DNA of 64,000 bases from Actinopolyspora erythraea (GCF_002263515.1 NZ_CP022752.1:2542001-2606000), one strand, 5' to 3'; positions 7,941-17,123 are shown, counted from the stretch's first letter. A program made the numbers and translations. Notes: a model not told the origin generated them from the letters alone.

Positions 7941-9254
7941 CTACTCTCGCCTCCAAGAGGCTTGCACGCTGTCGAGTGCGTCGACGAGGATGTCCGCACC
8001 CTGCCGCAGCTCTTCATCGCTGACCGTCAACGGCGGCATGATCCGCAGACAATTTCCCCTGAGTCCCCCGAGCCCGATCAAAAGCCCGTTCTCGCGGCAC
8101 GCGTCCTGCACGGCCGTTGCGAACTCTGAGCTGGGCACGGTCGTTCCGGGCAAGACGCATGTCAACCCCAACAGCAGCCCCCGCCCCCGCAGTCGATCCA
8201 CGCACGAGAGCCCGGCTCCTCGCTCCAACCGATTCCGCAGCAGCTCTCCCGCTCGATATGCCCTGTCGGCCAGATTCCGACGCTCGATCACCTCCAGCGT
8301 GGCGATTCCCGCGCTGACGGCCAGCTGATTGCCCCCAAAGGTCGATATCGAGGGCATGGGAAGGCACGACATGATTTCACGCCGCCCGACCACCCCACCC
8401 AGGGCGAAACCGTTGGCCACGCCCTTGGCGAAGACCAGCATGTCGGGACATACCTCGTCCCACTCATAACCCCAGAAGCGACCGGTGCGTCCCCAACCCG
8501 TCTGAACTTCATCGACGATCAGGGGAATACCCCGGCCATCGAGGATCTCGGCGTAACTCGCCAACTGCCGGGGTTCCAACGGCACCGCCCCGGCGATCCC
8601 CTGCACCGGTTCGGCCAGCATCGCCGCGACTGGCTGCGGCAACACCTCGTCGACGAGTTCCTCCAGCTCCTCGGAACACAACCGCAGATACGAGGCGTGA
8701 TCCAGGTCCGACACGACCCCCTCTTCCGGCTGCCCGGCCCGGACATGAGTGACGTTCAATGGTGAGGCTCCCAGGCCGTGCCATCGGTTGTCCCCCGTCG
8801 TCGAAAGCGCACCGAACGAGCGACCATGGTAACTGTGGCGCAAAGCGATGACTTGTCGACTACGTCGGTACTCGGTGGCGAGGAGCAACGCGGTCTCCAC
8901 CGCCTCACTTCCAGAACACGTGAAGAAAACGACCGAATCGGGAATCCCGGAAAGCCGTGCGATACGTTCAGCCAGCTCGACACGAGAACGGTCCAGGTAG
9001 AACGTCGATGTGTGCACGATTCCGGTCCGGATCCGCTCGAGAACCCGATCCCGAACCTCCGGAACGTCATAGCCGAGCGAATTAGCGGCGATGCCGGAAT
9101 AGAAGTCGAGATACTCCCGCCCGAGCCGGTCGTACAGGTGGCGCCCGTTTCCCGATACGATTTCCAGTGGCGCGGCAGGATGGTACAGGGAAGTCCATGT
9201 CGGCATTACGTGTTGACGCCGCAGCATCAACTCGATGGACGCCTGATCGTCCAT
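7941..9254 (-). CDS. class III PLP-dependent aminotransferase
   Basis: A 437-residue fold-type I aminotransferase of class III (ornithine/acetylornithine/AGXT2-like). Visible features are the N-terminal LYDRLGREYLDFYSGIA, the cofactor-phosphate loop CSGSEAVE, the Asp motif IVDEVQTGWGRTG and the PLP lysine in VFAKGVANGF. I chose the ATG at 9254 because GGAGGGAAGGT precedes it. An upstream in-frame start would add seven residues without a ribosome-binding site. It is the first gene of the NRPS operon and directly abuts the NRPS start, so it probably makes or modifies a building block (an amino acid or the amino group of the starter). The exact substrate cannot be read from sequence. Confidence 0.88.
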   Translation of the reverse strand: MDDQASIELMLRRQHVMPTWTSLYHPAAPLEIVSGNGRHLYDRLGREYLDFYSGIAANSLGYDVPEVRDRVLERIRTGIVHTSTFYLDRSRVELAERIARLSGIPDSVVFFTCSGSEAVETALLLATEYRRSRQVIALRHSYHGRSFGALSTTGDNRWHGLGASPLNVTHVRAGQPEEGVVSDLDHASYLRLCSEELEELVDEVLPQPVAAMLAEPVQGIAGAVPLEPRQLASYAEILDGRGIPLIVDEVQTGWGRTGRFWGYEWDEVCPDMLVFAKGVANGFALGGVVGRREIMSCLPMPSISTFGGNQLAVSAGIATLEVIERRNLADRAYRAGELLRNRLERGAGLSCVDRLRGRGLLLGLTCVLPGTTVPSSEFATAVQDACRENGLLIGLGGLRGNCLRIMPPLTVSDEELRQGADILVDALDSVQASWRRE

Positions 9255-9301
9255 ACCTTCCCTCCAGAGCTGCACCTGTAGCGAGGTCGGCCGTATCTGG
9301 A

Positions 9302-9333
9302 GACGGTATGGGCAACTGACGGTACGGGCAACT
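9302..9333. repeat. tandem 16-bp direct repeat upstream of NRPS operon
   Basis: GACGGTATGGGCAACT is followed immediately by GACGGTACGGGCAACT (15 of 16 identical). The pair lies 48-79 bp before the aminotransferase start, where a promoter or activator site is expected. Two head-to-tail copies without spacer resemble a direct-repeat activator site. This is inferred from position only. Confidence 0.4.
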
Positions 9334-9444
9334 GCGGACTCGATACTGACACGAGGCTAATACATACGACCTCTGGTCCCCGCACAAAGGGGGGCTTCGA
9401 GATATTCATCCGGTTGGATCGATCGAGTGCGGTGCCCCACCAAG

Positions 9445-9485
9445 GCTCCGGCCGCGCGGCCCGAGGGCGACCGCGCGACCGGAGC
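9445..9485 (-). terminator. terminator after mannanase gene
   Basis: A 15-bp inverted repeat (GCTCCGG-x-CGCGCGG against its complement, one mismatch) with an 11-base loop lies just past the stop of the GH5 gene. It separates that gene from the upstream region of the NRPS operon. Confidence 0.6.
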
Positions 9486-9500
9486 GGGGCGAGCTCACCG

Positions 9501-10517
9501 TCAGTGAGCGCAGTACACCGAGGCCTCCTCCGAGGTCTCGCGGATGCCGTTGGGGCCGTTGATGATGCGCTCGCCCCACGGGGTCAGCTGGTTCGGGTCG
9601 AAGTCCCGCACCATGTCGAGGTACTCGACCCCGCCGCTGTTGCCGCTCCAGGACCACCCGATGTAGCCGAGCCCGAGCGACTCGGCGGTGGACATGACGG
9701 CGTCCTCGGCCGGATCACCGTCGGAGTGGCGGTGCCCGAACTCACCGACGATGATGGGCAGTCCGGCGTCGACGAAGTGGTTCAGGTAGTTCCTGACCTT
9801 GGTGGCGGTGTCGAACACGCCGTACATGTGGACGGAGAACACGGTGTTGCCCGCCGGGTCGGCCTGGAACACCGAAGCGGCGTTGTCACGCATCGTGTAC
9901 GTCCAGTCCTGGCCCCAGTTCGGGGCGTCCGCGATCAGGGTGTGCCCGAACCCGAGGTCCCGCATCCGCTGGATCGCGTTCGAAGTGTCCTCGCTCCAAG
10001 CCTCGTAACCGGTGTTGCCGAACGGCTCGTTGCCGAGGTTGATGATGACGTGGTCCTCTTCCCCGACCAGTGCGCTCCTGACGCTGTTCCAGTAGTCCAC
10101 GGCCCGCGACAGCGGTACCGCTCCGGACTTCTCCGGATACCCGATGGTGTCGTGCACTTCCAGCACGCAGACCAGCTCGTTGCGTTCGCAGTCGTCGACC
10201 ACGGACGCCACGTCGGCGGTGTCGTTGCGGTTCCAGAGGTCACCGCTGCTGAGCACCACCCGTACGGTGTTCGCTCCGGTGGCCTTGATGTCGGCCAACG
10301 AATCCGTCTCGTTCGGGTACCACGTGTGGGCGTGGTTGATCCCGCGCATCACGAAATCGTTCCCGTTGGCGTCGAGCAGCCTGCCGTTGGCGACGTGGAA
10401 CCCCGTTGCCGCGGCCGCTTTCCCCGCCATGCCGAACGAGGCCTGCGAGAGCGTCAGCAACACCGCCATCGCCAACACGCCGAGCACGGCGGCGGGCATC
10501 GTTAATCTTCGTTTCAT
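9501..10517 (-). CDS. secreted GH5 family beta-mannanase-like glycoside hydrolase
   Basis: A 338-residue secreted enzyme. The ATG at 10517 has GGAGGAGAG ahead of it. A longer in-frame start adds 50 residues and would bury the signal peptide. Residues 1-37 form a signal peptide (MKRR, then a hydrophobic core, then AAAA). The mature part is a (beta/alpha)8 barrel of clan GH-A: the acid/base Glu is in INLGNEPFGN and the nucleophile Glu in IIVGEFGHRH. The opening VANGRLLDANGNDFVMRGINHAHTWY is typical of actinobacterial endo-1,4-beta-mannanases of family GH5. No carbohydrate-binding module follows. It ends in CAH, an odd terminal Cys. The substrate is inferred as mannan. Confidence 0.82.
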   Translation of the reverse strand: MKRRLTMPAAVLGVLAMAVLLTLSQASFGMAGKAAAATGFHVANGRLLDANGNDFVMRGINHAHTWYPNETDSLADIKATGANTVRVVLSSGDLWNRNDTADVASVVDDCERNELVCVLEVHDTIGYPEKSGAVPLSRAVDYWNSVRSALVGEEDHVIINLGNEPFGNTGYEAWSEDTSNAIQRMRDLGFGHTLIADAPNWGQDWTYTMRDNAASVFQADPAGNTVFSVHMYGVFDTATKVRNYLNHFVDAGLPIIVGEFGHRHSDGDPAEDAVMSTAESLGLGYIGWSWSGNSGGVEYLDMVRDFDPNQLTPWGERIINGPNGIRETSEEASVYCAH

Positions 10518-10679
10518 TCTCTCCTCCGAAAACGTTCTCGAACATTCCCACTCCACCGCGCCGCCGAACACCACCCGGTTTCCGGAAACCGCCTCCGACC
10601 ACCGGGGGTGTTCGTCCGGCACGGCCGGTCGGCACGCCGAACACGTCGGTTCCGCGAGCCGACCCACCCGCGGCTCCGC

Positions 10680-12617
10680 TCACGCCGCGTCGAACTCCGA
10701 GAAGCTCAGCACGCGCACTTCGTAAGGCGGTAGTTCGAGGGTGTCCACGGGCTTGTCGTCATCCAGCTCGGTGAGTTCCCCACCGGCCACCTCCGGAGTC
10801 ACCCGCAGCGGCTCCGGGCTGTGACTGGTGACGAAGACGAACCGCCTGCCGTCGCGGTGCCGCAGCACGTCGACCCCCACCGCCGGATCGGCCACCCGTA
10901 CCGCCCGGTGCATCCCGGCGAAGTCGGCCAGGGCGTCGTAGAGCCGCACCGCCGCGTCCGGGTTGGCCGCCGGAGTCCAGTCGGCCATGTGCTCGATCGG
11001 GTAAGCGCACAGCACCATCCAACCGGAGCCGACTGATCTGCGCAGCACGGCGGGTTCACCGTCCTGATCGACGGCCAAGATCTCGGCCTCGGTGGCGCGC
11101 ACCGGTAGTCGTGCCCGGCTGTGCCGGTTGCCGGCCACCGGTACGCGCAGCTTCTCCCCCGCTGCCAGAGCTCCGAAGTCCCGTCGGAAGGTGAGCTCCA
11201 CTTCGTCCGGTTCGATCGGATCCACCTCGCCGTACCACAGCTGGTGCTCGACGCCGAAGGATCGATTGAGGCCCGCGATCCACGGACCGCGCTGGAACGA
11301 ACCGGTACCGTGGCAGTAGGACAGGTAGACCACCGCTCCCGAGGCGGCCAGTTCCTCCAACCCCGCCACCGAAGGCGCTGTCAGCTGTTTCGCCGAGGGC
11401 AGCAGGTACAGCGAGCAGTCCTCGGCCAGACCGTCACGTTCCCGGCACAGACCGACCGGCAGACCGGCGAGCTTCGCGCTGGTGTAGGCCTGCCGCAGCG
11501 TGCTGAAGGCGAACCGCGCGTCGTCACCGTCGCTGATCGGGAGGTCTCCCTCGAGGTGCTCCGGCACGATCATCGCAGCCCGGGCCGGTTCCCGTCGGCA
11601 GCCGAGCACGTCGATCGCGGAGAGGGTATCGGCGAACCGCGCCATCTCGCGCAGTTGCGGCTTGGGCTCGCGCTCCGAGGTGGTCAGCCCGAAGTGGAGC
11701 TCGAAGGGGTGGTGCCGGTACGGGTCCTGCCCCGCGAGACCGTCGAAGTCGGTGTTGTTCCAGGCGATCCAGCCGGTGGCCCCGGCCAGCAGGCTGTTGT
11801 GCAGCACCTGCCGGTAGTAGGTCGCGGCGTGTTCGTCGGAGGCGAACTCCGAGGACAGCCCGAACTCCTCCAGCACCACGGGACTTCCCAGCGTGCTGGT
11901 CAGCTCGCAGATGAAGGCGGCGCCGAAGTGCTGCCGGATCCGGTCGTCCTCCATGCGGTAGACGTGCGGGCCGAGGAAGTCGGTCAACGAGGCCAGGTCC
12001 CGTACCGAGAACCCGTTGTCGGAGCCGGTGACCTCGGCGCCCCAGGCGCCGTCACCGATGGAGACCGGCTGGGTTCCCCCGCCCGCTCGCACCGCGCGGA
12101 CCATCAGCCCCGCCCACGCGGTCACGCTCTCCCGCTCGGCGGAATCACCGTAGATCGGCATCTCGTTGCTGATCAGCCAGCCCGCCACCGCCGGGTGATC
12201 GGCGTAGCGAGCGGTGAGCCGTTCGATGAACCAGCTCTGCCTGTCAAGCATCCACACGTCCCGGTAGAGATCGCGCCCGTGACGCCAGGGCGGATCGAAG
12301 TTCTCACCGGACATGTGGCCGACCAGAAAGGTCGGGATGGTCCGCATCCCCGTCTCGACGTGAGCGTTGAGGAAGTCGGAGTACGCGGCGGCACAGCTCT
12401 CGTCGATGTGGTGCGGTTCCGGCATGAAGTCGGGCCAGAAGAAGAACGACCTGGTCAGCGTCAGACCGTGTTCGCGGAGCACGGCGAGTTCGGCACGGAT
12501 CAGCTCCGGGTCGTAGCGACTCCACATCCGCGGTCCTCCGGCGGCGGACCAGAAATTGGCCCCGAACCAGGTGGCCGGTCCGTCCCGTGTTTCGACGAAG
12601 GCGAAACCACGACGCAT
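10680..12617 (-). CDS. clan GH-A glycosidase (beta-mannosidase/GH5-like), cytoplasmic
   Basis: A 645-residue protein with no signal peptide. The ATG at 12617 follows GGGAGAACACGG, and the longer in-frame start is unsupported. The N-terminal ~370 residues form a GH-A barrel with RRGFAFVETRDGPATWFGANFW near the start, acid/base Glu in WLISNEMPIYG and nucleophile Glu in SPVVLEEFGLS. A second domain (about residues 380-560) resembles the glutamine-amidotransferase-like trimerisation domain of GH42-type enzymes, followed by a short beta domain. The likely role is to trim imported manno-oligosaccharides released by the neighbouring mannanase. Galactosidase activity is an alternative. It is on the same strand as, and 162 bp before, the mannanase. 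Confidence 0.7.
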   Translation of the reverse strand: MRRGFAFVETRDGPATWFGANFWSAAGGPRMWSRYDPELIRAELAVLREHGLTLTRSFFFWPDFMPEPHHIDESCAAAYSDFLNAHVETGMRTIPTFLVGHMSGENFDPPWRHGRDLYRDVWMLDRQSWFIERLTARYADHPAVAGWLISNEMPIYGDSAERESVTAWAGLMVRAVRAGGGTQPVSIGDGAWGAEVTGSDNGFSVRDLASLTDFLGPHVYRMEDDRIRQHFGAAFICELTSTLGSPVVLEEFGLSSEFASDEHAATYYRQVLHNSLLAGATGWIAWNNTDFDGLAGQDPYRHHPFELHFGLTTSEREPKPQLREMARFADTLSAIDVLGCRREPARAAMIVPEHLEGDLPISDGDDARFAFSTLRQAYTSAKLAGLPVGLCRERDGLAEDCSLYLLPSAKQLTAPSVAGLEELAASGAVVYLSYCHGTGSFQRGPWIAGLNRSFGVEHQLWYGEVDPIEPDEVELTFRRDFGALAAGEKLRVPVAGNRHSRARLPVRATEAEILAVDQDGEPAVLRRSVGSGWMVLCAYPIEHMADWTPAANPDAAVRLYDALADFAGMHRAVRVADPAVGVDVLRHRDGRRFVFVTSHSPEPLRVTPEVAGGELTELDDDKPVDTLELPPYEVRVLSFSEFDAA

Positions 12618-12794
12618 CCGTGTTCTCCCATCAACGGTGTACGGATCGATACGGCTCGCTGATCCCGGCAGCGAATCCACACGAGAAGGTAGGGTGAATT
12701 GGATCACTTAAGCGATTAATAGTCAACACCGGACGGAAGGGCGCACGATTTCCCAGTCCCGCAGGGGAGTTCCACCGGGGACACCCGGCCCCCA

Positions 12795-13150
12795 TACCGA
12801 CGGCGGTGAACGCGGTCGAGCGGACACCGACGTACGCGAAGTCCTCCGGCCCCGCCACCCGCGTGACCCTGCGGTGTCCGGAAGCGACGAGCCGGTCGAG
12901 CACCTCGGTCATCACCCGCTGGTCGTCGGTCCACACGCAGGGCGCTCCCAGCCCGCTCGACCGGATCGGCCAGCAGCACGGCGGGCATCCCGAACTCGTG
13001 GACGAGCCGGAGCCGAGGATCGCCGTGGCGCAGGCCCACCAGCGGCACACCGTCCACTCCGCCCTCGGCGACCCAGCGGCGGTGGATCGCGAGCAGCGCG
13101 AACCCTCGCACGGCGAACCCCGCGGGGAACGCTTCCGGCGGCAACCGGAA
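12795..13150 (-). pseudogene. remnant of a LacI-family regulator
   Basis: Two minus-strand frames together encode the middle of a LacI-type effector-binding domain. The first part (about 13150-12950) gives a stretch including DGVPLVGLRHGDPRLRLV and then HEFGMPAVLLADP. After a frameshift near 12945 the other frame gives VWTDDQRVMTEVLDRLV, then ASGHRRVTRVAGPEDF. The helix-turn-helix and the last ~110 residues are gone. The fragment sits directly upstream of the mannoside glycosidase gene, so it was probably the local repressor of the mannan genes and is now dead. Confidence 0.75.
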
Positions 13151-13176
13151 GCGTTCCCGACAACCGCGCGGACGGC

Positions 13177-14466
13177 TCAGTCGCGCGCGGAACCCGCCTC
13201 CGCGCCCCGGCCCGAGGACACCGAGAGCAGCTCGCCGAGATCGACGGCCTCCGCCATGGCGGCGTTGCCCGCGTCGCCGGGGTGCAGCCCGTCCCCGCCG
13301 TCGTAGCTCGGCCGCAACCGCAGCGGATCGGCGGGATCGGCGGTGGCGTCGGCGAAGTCGACCACGGCGTCGAACCGGCCGCTGTTCCTGATCCACTCGT
13401 TGACCCGCTGCCGGGTCCGCTCACGTTGTTCGTTCCAGATTCCCGATCCCTTGAACGGCGTGATCGTGCCGCCCAGGACGGTCACCCCCTGCTGGTGGGC
13501 CAGCTCGATCAGCCGCTCGTAACCCGCGATCAGTTCCTCGGCGGTGGCGTTGTAGCCGATGTCGTTGATGCCCTCCAGCACGATCACGCTGCGCACCCCC
13601 GACTGGCTCAGCGCGTCCCTGGCGAAGCGATCGAGCCCGGCGACGCCGTAGTAAGGCTGGCCGGGACGCTCGGCCAGCAGCCGGTTCCCGCCGAGTCCGG
13701 CGTTGACCACCGAGAGGGTCCCGCCCTCCTCGGCGCGCAGCCGCCGCGCCAGGTGGTCGGGCCAGCGCTGGTTGGCGTTGCCGGTGGTGGCGGCGGTGTC
13801 GGTGATGGAGTCGCCGAAGGCCACCACGGTCCCGCGTACCCGCTGGTCCGGCCGCACGTCGACGGCGTCGGCCACCATCCAGCACGGCGTGGTGCCGTAG
13901 CCTTCCCCGCTCGGATCGGCGGCGGTGTCCCCTTCGGCCAGGTAGTTGGTCTGCGCCGTGAAGGGGTGGTTCGTCAACGGACCGGTGGCCTCGGGCAGGT
14001 GGACGCTGATCAGCAGCGTGGACAGCGCTTCCACGTCCAGTCCGACGGGATCGCTGTAGCGGTGCTGACCGGCGGGGATCTCGACTTCCGAGCGACCGTC
14101 GAACGTCAGCTCCCGCACGGTTCCGGGCACCGCGGCGGCTCCGTCCGAGCGCTTCGCGACGGTCGCGTGGCCGATCCGCAGCGGCGCGGTACCGAACACG
14201 TTGCTGAGTCGAACCCGGACCTCGGAACCGCCGGTACTGACGAACACGACGTCGCGCACGGTGGCGTCCTCGACGCCGTCGGCCGCCGGACAGGTGTCGG
14301 ATCCGGGCAGATCACTGCCCCGCACCGGACTCGCCGCCCAGGCGGCCACCCACTCCTGGGACCGAGGCTCCGGGGCTGGACGGGCGGCAGCGGCGGGCGC
14401 GGTCGCGGCAACGGCCGCCAGACAGCCGAGCAGGCACAGCAACGCACGAAGGACCAAACCACGCAA
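13177..14466 (-). CDS. secreted SGNH/GDSL esterase
   Basis: A 429-residue exported hydrolase. A clear signal peptide covers about residues 1-28 (MRGLVLRALLCLLGCL, then A-rich to AAARP). The SGNH blocks are in order: block I VVAFGDSITD (nucleophile Ser), block II Gly in NAGLGGNR, block III GINDIGYN, and block V DGLHPGDAG with the catalytic Asp and His. About 170 residues before block I form an extra N-terminal beta-rich domain seen in large actinobacterial GDSL esterases. Such enzymes often deacetylate plant polysaccharides, which fits the mannanase/cellulase neighbourhood. A partial CebR-type operator lies 50 bp upstream of the start. Confidence 0.85.
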   Translation of the reverse strand: MRGLVLRALLCLLGCLAAVAATAPAAAARPAPEPRSQEWVAAWAASPVRGSDLPGSDTCPAADGVEDATVRDVVFVSTGGSEVRVRLSNVFGTAPLRIGHATVAKRSDGAAAVPGTVRELTFDGRSEVEIPAGQHRYSDPVGLDVEALSTLLISVHLPEATGPLTNHPFTAQTNYLAEGDTAADPSGEGYGTTPCWMVADAVDVRPDQRVRGTVVAFGDSITDTAATTGNANQRWPDHLARRLRAEEGGTLSVVNAGLGGNRLLAERPGQPYYGVAGLDRFARDALSQSGVRSVIVLEGINDIGYNATAEELIAGYERLIELAHQQGVTVLGGTITPFKGSGIWNEQRERTRQRVNEWIRNSGRFDAVVDFADATADPADPLRLRPSYDGGDGLHPGDAGNAAMAEAVDLGELLSVSSGRGAEAGSARD

Positions 14467-14517
14467 CGGACATCGCTCCTCGGATCCCAGGCGAAACTCC
14501 GACCTATACCAGCACTT

Positions 14518-14531
14518 GTGAGCGCTCCCAG
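14518..14531. promoter_or_regulatory. CebR-type operator half-match upstream of SGNH esterase
   Basis: GTGGAGCGCTCCCA matches TGGGAGCGCTCCCA at 12 of 14 positions and lies about 50 bp ahead of the esterase start. It suggests the esterase belongs to the cellulose regulon. Confidence 0.5.
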
Positions 14532-14639
14532 CAACTCAACACACGATCCGACGAATTCGATACCACCGATCCGGTAACGACGGGGAGAATCCAGTGAAGT
14601 ACGGAGCGGAAAGCGGGGAATCGGAGGTTCTCTCATCGC

Positions 14640-15836
14640 ATGCGACTACTGGTATCGGCGGAACGGGTGTGGACGGCGACGGACGAACACCTCGTCGAGG
14701 ACGGCGCGGTACTCGTGGAGCGGGGCCTGATCACCGCGGTCGGGCCGCGCGCCGAACTGGCAGAATCGGCCCCCGACGCCCACGTGTACGACTTTCCCGG
14801 CCACACGATTCTGCCGGGGTTGATCAACGCGCACGTACACCTGTCCCTCGACGCCGGTGCGGAACCGATCAACACCCTGCTGGCCTCCGAGGACGATGAA
14901 CTGCTGGACGGCATGGCCGAACGTGCCGAGCAGGCGCTGGATGCGGGGACGACCACCGTCCGCGATCTGGGAGACCGGAACGGTACGGCGATTCGGATCC
15001 GCGATGCCGTCGCACGGGGTGAGATCACCGGCCCCCGCGTCCTGGCGGCGGGTCCGCCGCTGACCGTCCACGGTGGGCACTGCTGGTTCCTCGGGGGCGA
15101 GGTGGAACGCGACGAGAACTCGTTGCGCCGGGCCATAGCGCGTCGGGCGGAACTCGGCGCGGACACGGTGAAGGTGATGGCCTCCGGCGGTCAGATCACT
15201 CCGAACTCACCGGCGATGTGGCAGTCGCAGTTCTCCGAGGACGAGCTGCGCGTCATCGTGGACGAAAGCCGGCGGCACGGGCTGCCGGTGGCGGCGCACG
15301 CGCACGGTTCGGACGCGATCACCGACGCCGTGGCGGCGGGGGTGACCACCGTCGAGCACTGCACGTGGTTGGGGCCGGACGGCATGGACGAGCGTGAAGC
15401 GGTGATCAGGGCCATGCGGGACAGCGGTGTCCGGGTGTGTGCCGGCCAGTCCCGCAACTGGCACGGGCTGGGTGCCATGATCGGAGAGGACCTGGCGCGG
15501 CGGTTCCACCGACGGCTCAGCAACCTGGTCGAGGACGGTGTCGGGGTGATCATCGGAACCGACGCGGGGGTGCGGAACTCGGTGTTCCACGACTTCGCCG
15601 GAGCGCTGGGGCTCTACGAACACCTGGGATTCGACAACGATCGGATTCTGCGCATGGCCACCTCCGAGGCGGCCGAGGCACTCGACCTCGGCCAACTCAC
15701 CGGGCGTATCGTTCCGGGGCTGCGGGCCGATCTGGTGGTGGTGCGCGGTGATCCGCTGGCGCGGCTGAGCGATCTCGGCGAGGTGGCGCTGACGGTCGCG
15801 AACGGCAGGCCGCACCACCCCCGCGCGGCGGCGTGA
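14640..15836 (+). CDS. amidohydrolase-superfamily metal-dependent hydrolase
   Basis: A 398-residue cytoplasmic TIM-barrel amidohydrolase of the imidazolonepropionase/Xaa-Pro-dipeptidase-like subgroup. The metal ligands are visible: HVHLS after strand 1, Lys in TVKVMASGG (possibly carbamylated), His in AAHAHG, His in VEHCTW, and Asp in GTDAGV. The N-terminal RVWTATDEHLVEDGAVLVERG and C-terminal RADLVVVRGDPL form the small beta-sandwich. The substrate is unknown; proline dipeptides, cyclic imides and mycotoxin-type lactones are handled by relatives. It is transcribed divergently from the esterase and does not form an obvious operon. Confidence 0.8.
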   Translation: MRLLVSAERVWTATDEHLVEDGAVLVERGLITAVGPRAELAESAPDAHVYDFPGHTILPGLINAHVHLSLDAGAEPINTLLASEDDELLDGMAERAEQALDAGTTTVRDLGDRNGTAIRIRDAVARGEITGPRVLAAGPPLTVHGGHCWFLGGEVERDENSLRRAIARRAELGADTVKVMASGGQITPNSPAMWQSQFSEDELRVIVDESRRHGLPVAAHAHGSDAITDAVAAGVTTVEHCTWLGPDGMDEREAVIRAMRDSGVRVCAGQSRNWHGLGAMIGEDLARRFHRRLSNLVEDGVGVIIGTDAGVRNSVFHDFAGALGLYEHLGFDNDRILRMATSEAAEALDLGQLTGRIVPGLRADLVVVRGDPLARLSDLGEVALTVANGRPHHPRAAA

Positions 15837-15993
15837 CGTGCCGACCACCAACACACCCGCACCGACTCGTTTCGGCCGGTGAGGACGGAACCGGGTCCGG
15901 CGACGACCGCGAGGACTCCTCCGAACCCGGTGAGCGTCGGTCACCGGTGGGGCAGGTGGGCGGCACCGGCCCCACGAGCGGCGACACGTCGAA

Positions 15994-17010
15994 TCAGGCG
16001 TGTTCCAGTTGCGCTTCGTAGCGTCCCTCGCAGGCCGCCCCGTTCAGCTTCGCCCGGTGGGCCAGTACCTGCTGGGCGCTGTCGAACTTCTCGTCACGTC
16101 CGACCCACTCCTGCAGCGCGGGGGCCAGCAGGCCACGTCCGAACGAGAAGGTGACCTGCCACGGCAGCGGTCCGAGCTGGTTGATCGCGTTGAGGTTGAC
16201 GGTGGCCTCCTCGTCACCCTGTCCGCCGGACAGGAAGGCGATCCCCGGGACGGCGGCCGGGACGGTGCGCTTGAGCGTCCGCACGGTCGCCTCGGCCACC
16301 TCCGTCGGGCTCGGCTGCGTGCCGTGGTCCTTGCCCGCGACCACCATGTTCGGTTTGAGCACCATCGACTCGAGCTCGACGTGCTGCGCCGCGAGCTCGG
16401 CGAAGACCCGCCGAAGCGCCCGGGTGGTCGCCTCCTCGGCCGCGGCCAGCGAGTGGTCGCCGTCCATCAGCACCTCCGGCTCGACCATGGGCACCAGGCC
16501 TGCCTCCTGGGAGAGCGCCGCGTACCGGGCGAGGGCGTGGGCGTTGGCGTGGATCGCGTAGTCGCTGGGCCTGCCTGCTCCGATGTCGAGGACGGCGCGC
16601 CACTTGGTGAACTTCATGCCGAGCTGGGCGTACTCGGCCAGCCTGTCGCGCAGTCCGTCCAGTCCTTCGGTGATCTTCTCACCGTCGGTTCCGGCGAGCG
16701 GCTTGGCTCCCTTGTCCACCTTGATGCCGGGCAGGACACCGTTCTGCTCCGCGATCTTGCGCAGCGGCACGCCGGAGGAGGAATCCTGACGGACGGTCTC
16801 GTCGAACAGAATCACACCACTGACCGAGCTGCCCAGATCGGGCGTGGAGACGATCAGCTCCCGGTACTGGCGGCGCACTTCCGCCGTGGAGTCGAGACCG
16901 ACGGCGTGCAGCCTCTTCTCCATCGTTCCGGTGCTCTCGTCCGCGGCGAGGATGCCTTTGCCCGGTGCAACCATCTGCTGTGCGATCAACCGCATGTCGT
17001 CGCTGAACAC
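15994..17010 (-). CDS. class I fructose-bisphosphate aldolase
   Basis: A 338-residue Schiff-base aldolase that cleaves fructose 1,6-bisphosphate to DHAP and glyceraldehyde 3-phosphate. Signatures include the N-terminal APGKGILAADESTGTMEKR, active-site Lys in GMKFTKWRAV, the Schiff-base lysine in VLKPNMVVAG, and LSGGQGDEEATVNLNAIN. Length matches class I enzymes. Many actinomycetes rely on a class II (metal) aldolase, so this may be a second, condition-specific enzyme, which fits its place among sugar-catabolic genes. The upstream region holds direct and inverted repeats likely to be regulatory. It is convergent with the amidohydrolase gene. Confidence 0.93.
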   Translation of the reverse strand: MFSDDMRLIAQQMVAPGKGILAADESTGTMEKRLHAVGLDSTAEVRRQYRELIVSTPDLGSSVSGVILFDETVRQDSSSGVPLRKIAEQNGVLPGIKVDKGAKPLAGTDGEKITEGLDGLRDRLAEYAQLGMKFTKWRAVLDIGAGRPSDYAIHANAHALARYAALSQEAGLVPMVEPEVLMDGDHSLAAAEEATTRALRRVFAELAAQHVELESMVLKPNMVVAGKDHGTQPSPTEVAEATVRTLKRTVPAAVPGIAFLSGGQGDEEATVNLNAINQLGPLPWQVTFSFGRGLLAPALQEWVGRDEKFDSAQQVLAHRAKLNGAACEGRYEAQLEHA

Positions 17011-17123
17011 GGTGCGTTCTCCTTAGGGGTGTATCTGCCTGTCGTTGTCGGCCGGTGATCGCCGGACCGGACTCACTTCAAGCCTGACAGACACCGACCG
17101 GAGATTCCGAACCCAATCACCTT

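Noticed and set aside
8778..9281. Plus-strand ORF across the aminotransferase gene
   Set aside because: The minus strand encodes an intact class III aminotransferase with PLP lysine and a good ribosome-binding site here.
12631..13050. Treating the 12.6-13.1 kb minus-strand ORF as an intact hypothetical protein
   Set aside because: Its recognisable LacI segment is only part of a domain that continues in another frame, so it is scored as a pseudogene fragment.
14640..15836. Calling the amidohydrolase an imidazolonepropionase (hutI)
   Set aside because: No other histidine-utilisation genes adjoin it, and the motif set fits the broader hydrolase group equally well.
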